From contig NZ_JACXXJ020000005.1 in assembly GCF_014926405.1 (NCBI RefSeq), positions 3,577,001-3,641,000 of the forward strand: DNA of 64,000 nt. Reading direction: 5' to 3'. The DNA comes from Agrobacterium vitis (lineage in GTDB: Bacteria > Pseudomonadota > Alphaproteobacteria > Rhizobiales > Rhizobiaceae). Shown here one piece after another: positions 42,004 through 50,715 of the stretch (its first letter is position 1; every line of letters starts with the position of its first letter). A program made the position numbers and the translations under genes. The notes under the pieces are model-generated. The model did not search any database. It was not told the DNA's origin and saw only the letters and a program-made list of their open reading frames with translations.

Positions 42004-42753
42004 TCAAAGCACGCCGGCTTCGTTTTTAAGCTTGTCGACCAGTTCGGCCACCGACTTGACCTTGATGCCTGCCTTGCGGCCACCCGGCTCCTCGGTCTTC
42101 AGCACCTTGAGACGTGGTGTGGTATCGACGTTGAAATCGGCGGGCGTCTTCTTGTCGAGCGGCTTCTTCTTGGCCTTCATGATATTCGGCAGCGAGGCAT
42201 AGCGCGGCTCGTTCAGGCGCAGGTCGGTGGTGACCACGGCGGGCAGTTTGACAGCAATGGTCTGCAAGCCGCCATCGACTTCGCGGGTGACATTGGCCGA
42301 ACCCTCACCGATCTCCAGCTTGGAAGCAAAGGTGGCCTGCGCCCAGCCCAAGAGGGCCGCGAGCATCTGACCTGTCTGGTTGCTGTCATCGTCAATCGCC
42401 TGCTTGCCGACGATGACCAGGCCCGGGGCCTCGGCCTCGACGATGCCCTTCAGGATCTTGGCGACGGCCAGCGGCTCGACGGCATCCTCGGTTTCCACCA
42501 GGATGGCCCGGTCTGCACCCATGGCCAGCGCCGTGCGCAGGGTTTCTTCCGCCTTGGCTGGGCCGATAGAGACCACGACCACTTCCTCTGCCTTGCCCGC
42601 TTCTTTCAGGCGCAGCGCTTCCTCAACGGAAATTTCGTCGAACGGGTTCATCGACATCTTCACATTGGCAAGCTCGACGCCGGAGCCATCCGGCTTGACG
42701 CGGATCTTGACGTTATAATCGACGACGCGCTTGACGGGCACGAGAATCTTCAT
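42004..42753 (-). CDS. etfB: Electron transfer flavoprotein subunit beta
   Basis: 249 residues, the AMP-binding partner of Etf[37 protein letters not shown] and the recognition-loop segment around [17 protein letters not shown] are typical. First gene of etfBA. A putative small gene and the PduO-type adenosyltransferase lie upstream on the same strand. Confidence 0.96.
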   Translation of the reverse strand: MKILVPVKRVVDYNVKIRVKPDGSGVELANVKMSMNPFDEISVEEALRLKEAGKAEEVVVVSIGPAKAEETLRTALAMGADRAILVETEDAVEPLAVAKILKGIVEAEAPGLVIVGKQAIDDDSNQTGQMLAALLGWAQATFASKLEIGEGSANVTREVDGGLQTIAVKLPAVVTTDLRLNEPRYASLPNIMKAKKKPLDKKTPADFNVDTTPRLKVLKTEEPGGRKAGIKVKSVAELVDKLKNEAGVL

Positions 42754-42842
42754 GGGGTCCTTCCTTGCTTCACGTTCTTGTGGGCCTTGCGCATGATGAC
42801 ATGCGGTGCCGCAATTGCTTTATTCCTGCATCATTCCGTAGA

Positions 42843-42986
42843 TCAGCGACGATTTAGGGAATAATGCAGTCGAGTTTTCACACTTTCTTCAATGCGATAG
42901 CCCAGTTTATCCGCCAGTCGAAACATCAGTGATCCGTTTCCAGGCAAACGCCAGACTGCGGCATTTTGCACGTCGGAGATTGTCAA
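42843..42986 (-). CDS. Possible 47-residue basic protein with TTG start
   Basis: Open frame MTISDVQNAAVWRLPGNG... rich in Arg/Leu, ending SLNRR. It begins at a TTG that overlaps the stop of a 7-codon ATG frame (MRIHVAN, 43006-42983) which has a strong GGAGG ribosome site. Either the short frame is a leader coupled to the TTG, or a single-base shift split one gene of about 54 residues. I do not recognise the family, and coding status is uncertain. Confidence 0.35.
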   Translation of the reverse strand: MTISDVQNAAVWRLPGNGSLMFRLADKLGYRIEESVKTRLHYSLNRR

Positions 42987-43006
42987 TTGGCGACATGGAT
43001 ACGCAT
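42983..43006 (-). CDS. Seven-codon leader frame with strong ribosome site
   Basis: ATG at 43006 preceded by GGAGGA about five bases upstream, reading MRIHVAN then TGA. It overlaps the next frame as TTGA. It could be a leader peptide or the 5' end of a frameshifted gene. Confidence 0.3.
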   Translation of the reverse strand: MRIHVAN

Positions 43007-43153
43007 TTTTTCCTCCATGACAACGGTGCCATTCATTCTTGCGATGCTCCTCCCGCAGACTGATGCTCCGAGGCCAGAATTACCTAACTTTTACGTTCAC
43101 GTCAAATATTGCCTTTCATCGAACCAAAATCGGTTTGCTGCGCGATGCTGTCG

Positions 43154-43732
43154 CTACCGGTTTTTTCCAGGCACCCACAAAACATCGGCTTTGCCAATCT
43201 CATTGGCATAGCGGGCGGCGACGAACAGGAAATCGGAGAGCCGGTTCACATATTTCAGCGCTGGTGCCGAGACGGCTTCGCCGGGGATCTGCATCAGATC
43301 GACGATGATCCGTTCGCCGCGTCTTGCTATGGTGCGGGCCAGATGCAGATTGGCGGAGGCTGGTGAGCCTGCGGGCAAGACAAAGGATTTTAGCGGTTCG
43401 AGATGGGCGTTCAGCGCATCGATTTCCTGCTCTATCCTGTCCACCTGGCTCTGGACGACGCGCAAGGGTTCCCATTCCAGTTTTTCGCCGGTATCGGGCG
43501 TGGCCAGATCAGCACCAAGATCGAAAAGGTCGTTCTGGATGCGAAACAGCATGGCGTCCAGCACCTCATCGCCTGCCGTGTACAGTCGGGCAACACCGAT
43601 GGCGCTGTTGGCCTCATCGATCGTGCCATAGGCATCGACACGCAGATCGTGCTTGAAGCGGCGCGGGCCGCAGACCAGCGCCGTGGTGCCGTCATCGCCG
43701 GTGCGGGTATAGATTTTATTGAGTTTTACCAT
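43154..43732 (-). CDS. Cob(I)alamin adenosyltransferase, PduO type
   Basis: 192 residues; attaches the adenosyl group of ATP to cobalamin, giving coenzyme B12. The opening YTRTGDDGTTALVCGPRR, YGTIDEANSAIG, PAGSPASANLHLARTIARRGER and LNRLSDFLFVAAR-like VNRLSDFLFVAARYAN are hallmark motifs. It is unlinked to cobST here. The neighbourhood with etfBA is common in Rhizobiales. Confidence 0.93.
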   Translation of the reverse strand: MVKLNKIYTRTGDDGTTALVCGPRRFKHDLRVDAYGTIDEANSAIGVARLYTAGDEVLDAMLFRIQNDLFDLGADLATPDTGEKLEWEPLRVVQSQVDRIEQEIDALNAHLEPLKSFVLPAGSPASANLHLARTIARRGERIIVDLMQIPGEAVSAPALKYVNRLSDFLFVAARYANEIGKADVLWVPGKNR

Positions 43733-43862
43733 GGAACCATTCGTCTTGAGAAAGCGGGTGGTACCCGCATTATTAGAGTTTGCCTGACAGCCTGCTCAAG
43801 AATTGCTGCTGGCCAGCGGCGATTTTTGGATAGACTGCTAGGAAAAGTGGAGACTGACAGAC

Positions 43863-44060
43863 CTAACGGCCGCCGCCGGTGATCCACAATGTCAACATGA
43901 TCAACACCACGGCAATGGCCTGAAGCAGCACACGCATCTGCATCAGCTTGTTGGAACGGTTGGCATCGCCGCCCTTCATCATGTTGAACAGCCCGCGCAC
44001 CAGCACCAGCGCGACAAGCCCCATGACGATAATAGCCAGAATGGTGGTGAATGAGGACAT
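43863..44060 (-). CDS. Twin-transmembrane small protein (HIG1-like)
   Basis: 65 residues with two hydrophobic helices (ILAIIVMGLVALVLVRGLF and VLLQAIAVVLIMLTLWI) joined by the loop GGDANRSNKLMQMR. That is the layout of alphaproteobacterial twin-TM/HIG1-like proteins, possibly linked to respiratory complexes. It lies 36 nt downstream of the SDR gene and upstream of the adenosyltransferase, an arrangement I recall in relatives. Confidence 0.82.
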   Translation of the reverse strand: MSSFTTILAIIVMGLVALVLVRGLFNMMKGGDANRSNKLMQMRVLLQAIAVVLIMLTLWITGGGR

Positions 44061-44096
44061 GACGCGCCGCCGACTTTCGTTATTGATGCTTTCCGA

Positions 44097-44930
44097 TCAA
44101 TCCAGCGCCCGCATCAGCCGATAGAAGAGATCGGACGGCATCAGCCGTTTGAGTGCGACGCCCTGTTTCGCCGGTTTCGTGACCAGATAATGTGGCCGTG
44201 GACGCTTCGCGGTCAAGGCGTGTTGCAGCACTTTATACACGGCATCCGGTCCAAGCTTGTGGCGGTTTTTAGGCCCGGTGCCGTCAAGGCGCGCCAATTG
44301 CCGCTGATAATCTGCGGCATGGACCGAATTTTCCACGTCGATATTGCGTTTGATGGCCTCAAGGCAATTGGCGGTGAAGCGGCTTTCTATCGGACCCGGC
44401 TCGATCAGGCTGACCATGACGCCGCTGCCATCCAGTTCCATGCGCAGGGTCAGCGACAGGCCCTCCAGCGCAAATTTGGACGCCGTATAAGCACCGCGCC
44501 AGCGATAGGGAATAAGGCCGAGAATAGACGAGCATTGCACGATCCGGCCCGACCCTTGCGCGCGCATCACCGGCACGACCCGCCGTGTCAGGTCGTGCCA
44601 GCCGAAGACATTGGTCTCGAACTGTTCACGAAGTGCCTCCGTTGGCAGGTCTTCGACAGCACCTGCCTGGCCGTAGGCGCCATTGTTGAACAGGGCGTCC
44701 AGCCGCCCGCCGGTGCGCGACAACACGGTTTCCGCGAGAGTGGCGATGCTTGCCGTGTCGCGGTAATCCATCAGCAGCGCTTCAAGCCCGTCATCCTCAA
44801 GGGATTTAAGATCTTCTGCCTTGCGCACGGTGGCAAACACCCGCCAGCCATCCTGCTTCAGGGCGCGGGCGCAGTAGGCTCCAATGCCGGAGGAGCAGCC
44901 GGTGACGATAATGCTTTTCTGTGCGACCAT
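44097..44930 (-). CDS. Short-chain dehydrogenase/reductase
   Basis: 277 residues of classical SDR: cofactor motif TGCSSGIG (10-17), NNGAYG in place of NNAG, and catalytic Ser followed by YTASK. The C-terminal KPAKQGVALKRLMPSDLFYR is typical of a rhizobial subgroup. The start at 44930 follows AGGAAA; an ATG at 44969 is less likely. Substrate unknown. Confidence 0.87.
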   Translation of the reverse strand: MVAQKSIIVTGCSSGIGAYCARALKQDGWRVFATVRKAEDLKSLEDDGLEALLMDYRDTASIATLAETVLSRTGGRLDALFNNGAYGQAGAVEDLPTEALREQFETNVFGWHDLTRRVVPVMRAQGSGRIVQCSSILGLIPYRWRGAYTASKFALEGLSLTLRMELDGSGVMVSLIEPGPIESRFTANCLEAIKRNIDVENSVHAADYQRQLARLDGTGPKNRHKLGPDAVYKVLQHALTAKRPRPHYLVTKPAKQGVALKRLMPSDLFYRLMRALD

Positions 44931-45039
44931 ATGAGGTTTTCCTCTTACAAATACGGTAGGGTCTCCCATATTCGACAGATATAGGCAATTGTGGCAGGCC
45001 GCTTGAGAAGCAGTCAGTGAAGAATGAACGGGAGACGGA

Positions 45040-45936
45040 ATGCGGTCCTATCTGGGCAGGCTTTACAAGGTGGCCTTCGATGCGGTCTGGCATTTCACCG
45101 AGGACGATGGTTGGGCGATGGCGAGCCACGTGGCGCTGTCGATCCTGCTGGCCGTGTTTCCCTTCCTGATTTTCGGCACGGCGCTTGCCGGTCTTCTCGG
45201 TGCCAATACATTTGCACCAACCGCCATCCATTTCATCTTTGATACCTGGCCAGAGGAAATCGCCAAGCCGATTTCCGAGCAGGTGGTGCAGGTGCTGACC
45301 ATTCCGCGCGGCGGGCTACTGACCATTTCGGTGCTGGCGGCTGCCTATTTCGCTTCCAACGGGGTGGAAGCGCTGCGCACCGCGCTGAACCGTGCCTACC
45401 GGGTCACGGAAACCCGGCCCTGGTATATTACCCGACTCATTAGCCTCGGTTTCGTTATCATGGGGGTTGCCGCTTTTGCTGTGATCAGCGTGCTGCTGAT
45501 CGCCGTGCCGATCGCGCTGCGCTTTGCCGAGCGGCAATTTCCGCTTTTGAAGGATTTCCTGGCGCTGGTCTCGAACTGGAGCGTGCTTGGCACCCTGATC
45601 CTGTTGACCATCGGCCTGACGATTTCGCATCTGTGGCTACCGGCGGACCGGCGCCGGCTGATCGACGTTCTGCCTGGAATCTGCCTGACACTGCTGCTCT
45701 GGCTGCTGGGGGCGCTGGCCTTTGCCGCCTATCTCGCCACCTTTGCCAATTACGCCGCCACCTATGCCGGTCTGGCCTCGGTTATGGTGGTGATCATATT
45801 TCTCTACATGCTGGGCGTGTTGTTCCTGATCGGGGCGGAATTCAACGCGGCGCTGATGAAGTTTTCCAGGCCGCGCACGCGATCACGGCGAATGTCGGAC
45901 CGCAATCCCCACCAGCCGACGGATGTCGAGGGGTGA
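45040..45936 (+). CDS. YihY/BrkB-family membrane protein
   Basis: 298 residues with six hydrophobic segments. ALSILLAVFPFLIFGTALAG, YFASNGVEALRTALNRAYRV and the C-terminal FNAALMKF match the YihY (formerly 'ribonuclease BN') family; the function is not RNase and remains unknown. GGGAGACGGA precedes the ATG. The last 54 nt overlap the convergent gluQ gene, encoding the polar C-terminal tail here. Confidence 0.88.
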   Translation: MRSYLGRLYKVAFDAVWHFTEDDGWAMASHVALSILLAVFPFLIFGTALAGLLGANTFAPTAIHFIFDTWPEEIAKPISEQVVQVLTIPRGGLLTISVLAAAYFASNGVEALRTALNRAYRVTETRPWYITRLISLGFVIMGVAAFAVISVLLIAVPIALRFAERQFPLLKDFLALVSNWSVLGTLILLTIGLTISHLWLPADRRRLIDVLPGICLTLLLWLLGALAFAAYLATFANYAATYAGLASVMVVIIFLYMLGVLFLIGAEFNAALMKFSRPRTRSRRMSDRNPHQPTDVEG

Positions 45937-46812
45937 TAGCCCATCTGCGCGCAAATGCCGGAGCCCTGCCGATTGCAGGCTTTTCGATAGTTTGCGTCCA
46001 TCCTCGCCCATCATCAGTCGATGGTGCGTATAGGTCGGAGCGGGCAGGCCAAGCAAGCTCTGCAACAGGCGGTGGACGGCGGTGGCCTGGTAGAGATCCT
46101 CGCCGCGCACCACATGGGTCACGCCCTGGAGCGCGTCATCCACCACCACCGACAGATGATAGCTGGACGGCGCATCCCAGCGCCAGAGAATGACATCGCC
46201 CCAGATCGTCGGGTCGGCGTCGATCTGCCGCACCGTGTCGTCTTGTCTTTCTTCCCAATGCAGGTTGCCGCCAACCATGGAGAGGGCTTTGCCGGTATCC
46301 AGCCGCAGGCTGTGGCGCTCGCCTCTGTCAATCCGTTGCTGCGTCAGATGCCGGTCCATCTGCCGTTCGTTTGCCGGATAATGCCAGGCACCATCCGGGT
46401 CGTGCGGCCAGACCTTGCCTTGGGCCTCTGCGGTCTGCGCCTGCCGCTTGATCTCGGCCCGGCTGAGAAAGGCCGGATAGACCAGATTCATGGCCTGAAG
46501 CTTTGCCAAGGCAGAACGATAGGCGTCGATATGCTCTGACTGGCGGCGCACCTGATGTTCCCATGCCACGCCAAGCCAGGCCAGATCCTCGTAGATCGCC
46601 GCCTCGAATTCGGGTGTGCAGCGGTCGATATCGATATCCTCGATCCGCAACAGCAGCCGGCCACCGGTCGCCTCAGCCATATCGGCATTGATCAACGCCG
46701 AAAGGGCATGGCCGAGATGCAGATAGCCATTCGGACTGGGCGCAAAACGCAAGACTGGTTTTTGCGAAACGGGTAAAGGATGGTGGTGATCGGGCATGGT
46801 CTGTTTTGTCAT
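45883..46812 (-). CDS. gluQ: Glutamyl-Q tRNA(Asp) synthetase
   Basis: 309 residues; a truncated glutamyl-tRNA synthetase that attaches glutamate to queuosine at position 34 of tRNA-Asp. FAPSPNGYLHLGHALSAL contains the HIGH-type motif and KLSKS the KMSKS-type motif; no anticodon-binding domain is present, as expected. A queuosine-precursor transporter gene lies elsewhere in the window (14977). It is divergent from the glycosylase gene with a 23-nt gap. Confidence 0.93.
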   Translation of the reverse strand: MTKQTMPDHHHPLPVSQKPVLRFAPSPNGYLHLGHALSALINADMAEATGGRLLLRIEDIDIDRCTPEFEAAIYEDLAWLGVAWEHQVRRQSEHIDAYRSALAKLQAMNLVYPAFLSRAEIKRQAQTAEAQGKVWPHDPDGAWHYPANERQMDRHLTQQRIDRGERHSLRLDTGKALSMVGGNLHWEERQDDTVRQIDADPTIWGDVILWRWDAPSSYHLSVVVDDALQGVTHVVRGEDLYQATAVHRLLQSLLGLPAPTYTHHRLMMGEDGRKLSKSLQSAGLRHLRADGLSPLDIRRLVGIAVRHSP

Positions 46813-46835
46813 GATTTATAGCGGGAGGAAAAGAG

Positions 46836-47489
46836 ATGGCCGAGATGATGCGAATTCGCAACCAAGCGGATCTTGCTATCGGCCTTGAGGCATTGCTGGA
46901 TATCGATCCCCGGCTTCATGCCATTGCCCGCCAAGCCGGACCCTTGCCGCTCCGATTGACGGAACCGGGTTTCGAAGGGCTGGCCTTCATCATCGTCTCG
47001 CAGATGGTTTCGCGCGCCAGTGCTGATGCGATTTGGCGGCGGCTTTGCGAGGCGATGGGTACAGCCGAACCCGCCGCCTATCTGGCGCTGGGCGATACAG
47101 CGCTTTCGCTGGGTCTGTCGCGTGCCAAGCATGCCTGCCTGAGCGGTCTGGCCTCTGCTGTCCAGGCTGGTGACATCGATCTCTTCGCCATCCTCGATCA
47201 GCCGGTGGAGACCGGTATTGCCGAGCTGACCCGGCTGCGTGGCATTGGGCTGTGGACATCGGAAGTTTATCTGATGTTTTGTGGCGGTCACGCAGATGTG
47301 TTTCCGGCAGGTGATGTGGCGCTGCGGGCGGCTGTGGGGGATGGTCTTTGCCTTGCCGCGCGCCCGGACATCCGCGAAACCACCCGAATTGCACTGACCT
47401 GGCGGCCATACCGCGCCATTGCGGCACGGTTGTTCTGGGCCTTTTATGCGGCGCGTTTACGACGCGAAGCAGCGCCGGTGCCGGTCTGA
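46836..47489 (+). CDS. DNA-3-methyladenine glycosylase II (HhH-GPD)
   Basis: 217 residues; removes alkylated bases from DNA. The helix-hairpin-helix LRGIGLWTSEVYLMF is followed by the catalytic Asp in FPAGDVALRAAV. It lacks the N-terminal AlkA domain of E. coli, so it is the short AlkA type. AGGAAAAGAG precedes the ATG at 46836. There is no Ada operator-like site in the 23-nt gap to gluQ. Confidence 0.88.
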   Translation: MAEMMRIRNQADLAIGLEALLDIDPRLHAIARQAGPLPLRLTEPGFEGLAFIIVSQMVSRASADAIWRRLCEAMGTAEPAAYLALGDTALSLGLSRAKHACLSGLASAVQAGDIDLFAILDQPVETGIAELTRLRGIGLWTSEVYLMFCGGHADVFPAGDVALRAAVGDGLCLAARPDIRETTRIALTWRPYRAIAARLFWAFYAARLRREAAPVPV

Positions 47490-47587
47490 TGGAGAATCAG
47501 TTCACTGCTTATTTATTGGGCTTCACAATCCTGTAACAGCAAGCCTAATATAGAGGGAGCAGATGCCGAATCGATCAGGAGAACGCC

Positions 47588-48145
47588 TTGACGATTGCAG
47601 TTTCGCCCCAGTCCTTGCCAGCGCTTGTGCTCAACGCTGATTATAGGCCACTGAGTTATTATCCCTTGTCGTTGTGGTCCTGGCAGGACGCGATCAAGGC
47701 GGTTTTCCTTGACCGTGTGAATATCATCGCCGAATACGATCATTCGGTCTGTTCACCCAGCTTTTCCATGCGGCTTCCCAGCGTGGTCAGCCTGAAAACC
47801 TATGTGCAGCCAACACGCAATCCCGCCTTCACACGCTTCAACGTGTTTCTGCGCGACAAGTTTCAGTGCCAATATTGCGGCTCGCCTGACGACCTGACCT
47901 TCGATCACGTCATTCCCCGCGCCCATGGTGGGGAAACCACCTGGCAGAATGTCGTGGCGGCGTGTTCGCCCTGCAATCTGCGCAAGGGATCGAAATTGCC
48001 GAAACAGGCCAATATGTTCCCGGCCCAGAAGCCCTATCAGCCAAGCGTGCAGGACCTGCACAACAATGGCCGGTCGTTTCCACCCAACTATCTGCATGAA
48101 AGCTGGGTGGATTATCTCTATTGGGATTCGGAGCTTCAGCCTTAA
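47588..48145 (+). CDS. HNH endonuclease family protein
   Basis: 185 residues starting at TTG 47588, with AGGAG seven bases upstream. The HNH core is FQCQYCGSPDDLTFDHVIPR, then GGETTWQNVVAACSPCN: two CxxC pairs plus the His/Asn pair. This 'LNADYRPLSYYPLS' group is widespread in alphaproteobacteria as a chromosomal gene, not a restriction-system part; its role is unknown. It converges on dsbB, 3 nt away. Confidence 0.88.
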   Translation: MTIAVSPQSLPALVLNADYRPLSYYPLSLWSWQDAIKAVFLDRVNIIAEYDHSVCSPSFSMRLPSVVSLKTYVQPTRNPAFTRFNVFLRDKFQCQYCGSPDDLTFDHVIPRAHGGETTWQNVVAACSPCNLRKGSKLPKQANMFPAQKPYQPSVQDLHNNGRSFPPNYLHESWVDYLYWDSELQP

Positions 48146-48148
48146 GCT

Positions 48149-48661
48149 TTACGCCTTCATCCGCCGTGCGCCCCAGAAGGCGATGGCGGCGAGAAAGAGG
48201 CTGGTCAGGACATTCCAGCCGGCCAGCGACACACCGAAAATCCGCAAGGCTGCTTCCGTGCAGGACGGCCCTTTGAAACTGTTGAGCTGCGAGAGGATGT
48301 CGCCGCTGCCGTTGAAGCCTGCGCCGCTGGTGGCTGAGCAGGCGCTCGGGCCCTCCCAGAAATGCCATTCGACGCCTGCGTGGTAAACGCCGAGGCCAGC
48401 GCTGACGATCATGATCAGGCCGAGAAGCAGGATCAGGCTTTTCGTGACTTTGGCGGGTAGGTTGATGGTGGCGGCGATGACCGTCACCACTCCGATTGCT
48501 GCGCCGATGTAATAAGGCTTGCGCTGCAACAGGCAAAGCTCGCAGGGAATATAGCCGCCGAGATATTCAAAGGCCAAAGCCGAGCCGACAACCCCGGCCA
48601 TGCCAAGGGTCAACAGGAGGGCAGGGGCAAGACCGGGCCGGTTGGAAGAAAGCGTGGTCAT
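48149..48661 (-). CDS. dsbB: Disulfide bond formation protein DsbB
   Basis: Inner-membrane quinone reductase that reoxidises DsbA, 170 residues, four helices. Redox pairs are C40/C43 (CELC) and C108/C134. The ATG at 48661 with GGAG seven bases upstream is preferred. A TTG at 48688, overlapping the yqaA stop, is in frame and would add nine residues, so coupling to yqaA is possible. Confidence 0.9.
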   Translation of the reverse strand: MTTLSSNRPGLAPALLLTLGMAGVVGSALAFEYLGGYIPCELCLLQRKPYYIGAAIGVVTVIAATINLPAKVTKSLILLLGLIMIVSAGLGVYHAGVEWHFWEGPSACSATSGAGFNGSGDILSQLNSFKGPSCTEAALRIFGVSLAGWNVLTSLFLAAIAFWGARRMKA

Positions 48662-48684
48662 GATGGTTCTCCAATCCTCATCTT

Positions 48685-49275
48685 TCAATGGACAAGGAGG
48701 CGATAGGCGACGAACAGGGCGATCAGCACGATAGCGCCGACAGCGGCGATCAGGCCGAGGCGTTTTTCAATGAAATGGCGGATCGGTTCACCGTAGCGAC
48801 GCAGCAGCCAGGCCAGAAGGAAAAACCGGCCTCCACGCGCGATGATGGCGGTCATGATGAACAACCAGATATCCACATGCGCGACGCCCGACAGGATCGT
48901 CACCACCTTGATCGGCGGCAGATGGGCCAAGCCGGAGGTAATCAGCAGCAGCACCACCGTTTCATAGTCCACCGACAGGCGCAACTGGTCGAAGGCATCG
49001 GCCTTGCCGTAAAACTCAAGGATGGGCCGGGCAATGCTTTCATAGGCGTAATAGCCGAGAAACCAACCGGCTATGCCGCCCAAAACCGAGGTGATGGTGG
49101 CAATGGTCGCATAGCGCCAGACCTTTTCCGGCTTGGCCAGCGCCATGGGCAGGAACAGCACATCGGCAGGGACAAGAAAGATCGAGCTTTCCACAAAGGA
49201 GATTGCCCCAAGCCAGGCTTCCGCCGATTTGCGGGCGGCAAGCGACATGGTCCAGTCGTAAAGGCGTCGCAGCAT
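48685..49275 (-). CDS. YqaA-family (DedA-like) membrane protein
   Basis: 196 residues, several helices. AWLGAISFVESSIFLVPADVLFLPMAL and the GGIAGWFLGYYAYE segment match the YqaA/SNARE-associated (DedA-like) group, which moves or flips lipids in characterised relatives. The ATG at 49275 has AAGGAG seven bases upstream; the longer in-frame opening at 49329 is discounted. It forms a short unit with dsbB. Confidence 0.85.
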   Translation of the reverse strand: MLRRLYDWTMSLAARKSAEAWLGAISFVESSIFLVPADVLFLPMALAKPEKVWRYATIATITSVLGGIAGWFLGYYAYESIARPILEFYGKADAFDQLRLSVDYETVVLLLITSGLAHLPPIKVVTILSGVAHVDIWLFIMTAIIARGGRFFLLAWLLRRYGEPIRHFIEKRLGLIAAVGAIVLIALFVAYRLLVH

Positions 49276-49466
49276 GATCGCTCCTTGGCTCGATGCAGAG
49301 GGTCTTTGCCATTGCGGCGCAGCATTCAAGATGACGAAAGACTGAATATCTGCCGTTCCGTCAAGTCTTTATGCGCAAAGCCCATGGGCTGTAAATGCGG
49401 CGAAAACAGTGATATTGCCCGGATGCCTAACTTTTGCGTGAAACCGGAAATTTGTAAAAAACCCGG

Positions 49467-49496
49467 TTGACCGACCCCCCTTCCTCCGTGTAGTTC
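49467..49496 (+). promoter_or_regulatory. Probable promoter of tRNA-Leu
   Basis: TTGACC at 49467, then 17-18 bp and GTAGTT/TAGTTC at 49490-49496. Transcription would begin about a dozen bases before the tRNA 5' end. The -10 is weak. Confidence 0.45.
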
Positions 49497-49515
49497 GTCC
49501 TTCTACTCTCTAAGT

Positions 49516-49600
49516 GCCCCTTTGGCGGAATTGGTAGACGCGCCTGACTCAAAATCAGGTTCCGAGAGGAGTGCTGGTTCGATTCCGGCAAGGGGCACCA
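49516..49600 (+). tRNA. tRNA-Leu (anticodon CAA)
   Basis: 85 nt including an encoded CCA. Acceptor arms GCCCCTT (49516-49522) and AAGGGGC (49590-49596) pair fully. The D-loop GGTAGA, the anticodon arm CTGACTCAAAATCAG with CAA, a long variable arm typical of class II tRNA and the T-arm GGTTCGATTCC are visible. Its 3' end marks the left border of the accessory region. Confidence 0.97.
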
Positions 49601-49634
49601 TCAATATCTTTAATGTATTGAAATCATTGAGAGT

Positions 49635-49787
49635 TTAAGGTGTTTTTGTCCCGCCTTTTGTCGGCCCCGGAATGCCTGGGACAATCTCGGTGTTTTTTTG
49701 TTCTGGGATGAGCTTGTCAACGGCGTTCTCGGCAGTCCTCTTCCGGTTGGCATTTTTAGTGTCGGTGACCGTTTGGGTCTTTGTCAC
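49635..49787 (-). CDS. Possible 50-residue remnant downstream of tRNA-Leu
   Basis: A GTG-started frame (MTKTQTVTDTKNANRKR...) rich in Lys/Thr that ends in TKGGTKTP, directly after an in-frame TAG. It might be the tail of a lost integrase or an unrelated remnant; I do not recognise a domain, and no tyrosine-recombinase motif survives. Confidence 0.25.
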   Translation of the reverse strand: MTKTQTVTDTKNANRKRTAENAVDKLIPEQKNTEIVPGIPGPTKGGTKTP

Positions 49788-49879
49788 CTAAGCATAGATC
49801 GCCATTCACCTGATCGAGCGGCAGCTTTAAAGGGCCACGAGTGCGGGCCAGACGACAGAATTGAGGGCGCCTAACCATG

Positions 49880-50359
49880 TTATTCCGCCACTCCGAAACC
49901 GGCCGCAGAGGTCGCGGTCTGCGCGGCGACAGCAAGCTGAGACATCACGCTTCTCGCAACATGTGATGTTTCCTCACCGAGAGCCTCAGCCAGACGGACG
50001 CGGGCATCCTCCCAGGTGGCCATAGATTGAGCCATCAACTGGAGGCCTTTATCGGTAAGTGCCAGGCGTTTGCCGGCCCGGCCCCGTCCTCCTTGACTAT
50101 GCACGAGATTGTTCCGTTCCAGGCTCTTTACGCTCCGGCTGAGAGTGGTGGCGTCGACCCCGGCGCGTGCCGCCAGTTCAGCGAGCGTTGGCTCGTGGCT
50201 ACCGCCAATCCCCACCAGAAGACTGAACTGCTCTGCGGTGATCCCTAAGGGTCGAAAGCAGGCATTGTAATAGCGTGTCAAGGCCCTCGCGGCGACCCTG
50301 GCCTGGAAGGCCGGGCACTCGGTTTCGACGCGGCGATAGAAATCTGAAGTGTCTGTCAT
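49880..50359 (-). CDS. MarR-family transcriptional regulator
   Basis: 159 residues with the winged helix-turn-helix core (PTLAELAARAGVDATTLSRS, NNLVHSQGGRGRAGKRLALTDKG). It is divergent from the small DUF1330 gene, and a 20-bp perfect palindrome fills the shared control region, so it probably represses that gene and itself. The inducer is unknown. Confidence 0.9.
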   Translation of the reverse strand: MTDTSDFYRRVETECPAFQARVAARALTRYYNACFRPLGITAEQFSLLVGIGGSHEPTLAELAARAGVDATTLSRSVKSLERNNLVHSQGGRGRAGKRLALTDKGLQLMAQSMATWEDARVRLAEALGEETSHVARSVMSQLAVAAQTATSAAGFGVAE

Positions 50360-50389
50360 TTGCAGGTCTCGACAATCTCCGACTCACTG

Positions 50390-50409
50390 AATACTGTATA
50401 TACAGTATT
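50390..50409. promoter_or_regulatory. 20-bp perfect palindrome, likely MarR operator
   Basis: AATACTGTATATACAGTATT lies between the divergent MarR and DUF1330 genes, 15 nt before the latter's ATG. Size and position suit a MarR dimer site. Confidence 0.7.
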
Positions 50410-50424
50410 TTCGGGAGCTGCACT

Positions 50425-50715
50425 ATGACTGCCTATGTTCATGTCAATCTGCGTATCAAAGATCCAGCCAAGCAAGCCGCATTAGCGCCGCGCTTTCAAG
50501 CCGCGTTAAAGGCAGCCGGGGGCCGTATCCTGCACTTTGGGCCGGTAGCCGAGATTCTGGAAGGGGACGTGACCCCATTGCCTATGGCTGGCATCTTCGA
50601 ATTCGCCACCCTTGCCGATGCGCAGGCGTTTTATAAGTCGTCAGAATATGTGCCAATCAAGGTCGAGCGTGATGAGGCCCAGGAAGCACGTATGTTTATT
50701 GTCGACGCGAATTAG
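50425..50715 (+). CDS. DUF1330-like small protein
   Basis: 96 residues with a ferredoxin-like alpha+beta pattern: AYVHVNLRIKDPAKQAAL, GGRILHFGPVAEILEGD, GIFEFATLADAQAFYKSSEYVPIK. This resembles the DUF1330/dimeric alpha-beta barrel group, whose members include monooxygenases and decyclases. GGGAG lies eight bases before the ATG. Paired with a divergent MarR gene, which suggests induction by a small aromatic or phenolic compound (inference). Confidence 0.75.
   Translation: MTAYVHVNLRIKDPAKQAALAPRFQAALKAAGGRILHFGPVAEILEGDVTPLPMAGIFEFATLADAQAFYKSSEYVPIKVERDEAQEARMFIVDAN

Noticed and set aside
50390..50409. Palindrome containing CTGTATATACAG as a LexA box
   Set aside because: The CTG...CAG spacing is shorter than in the gammaproteobacterial box, and alphaproteobacterial LexA uses GTTC-N7-GTTC. 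A MarR site explains it better.
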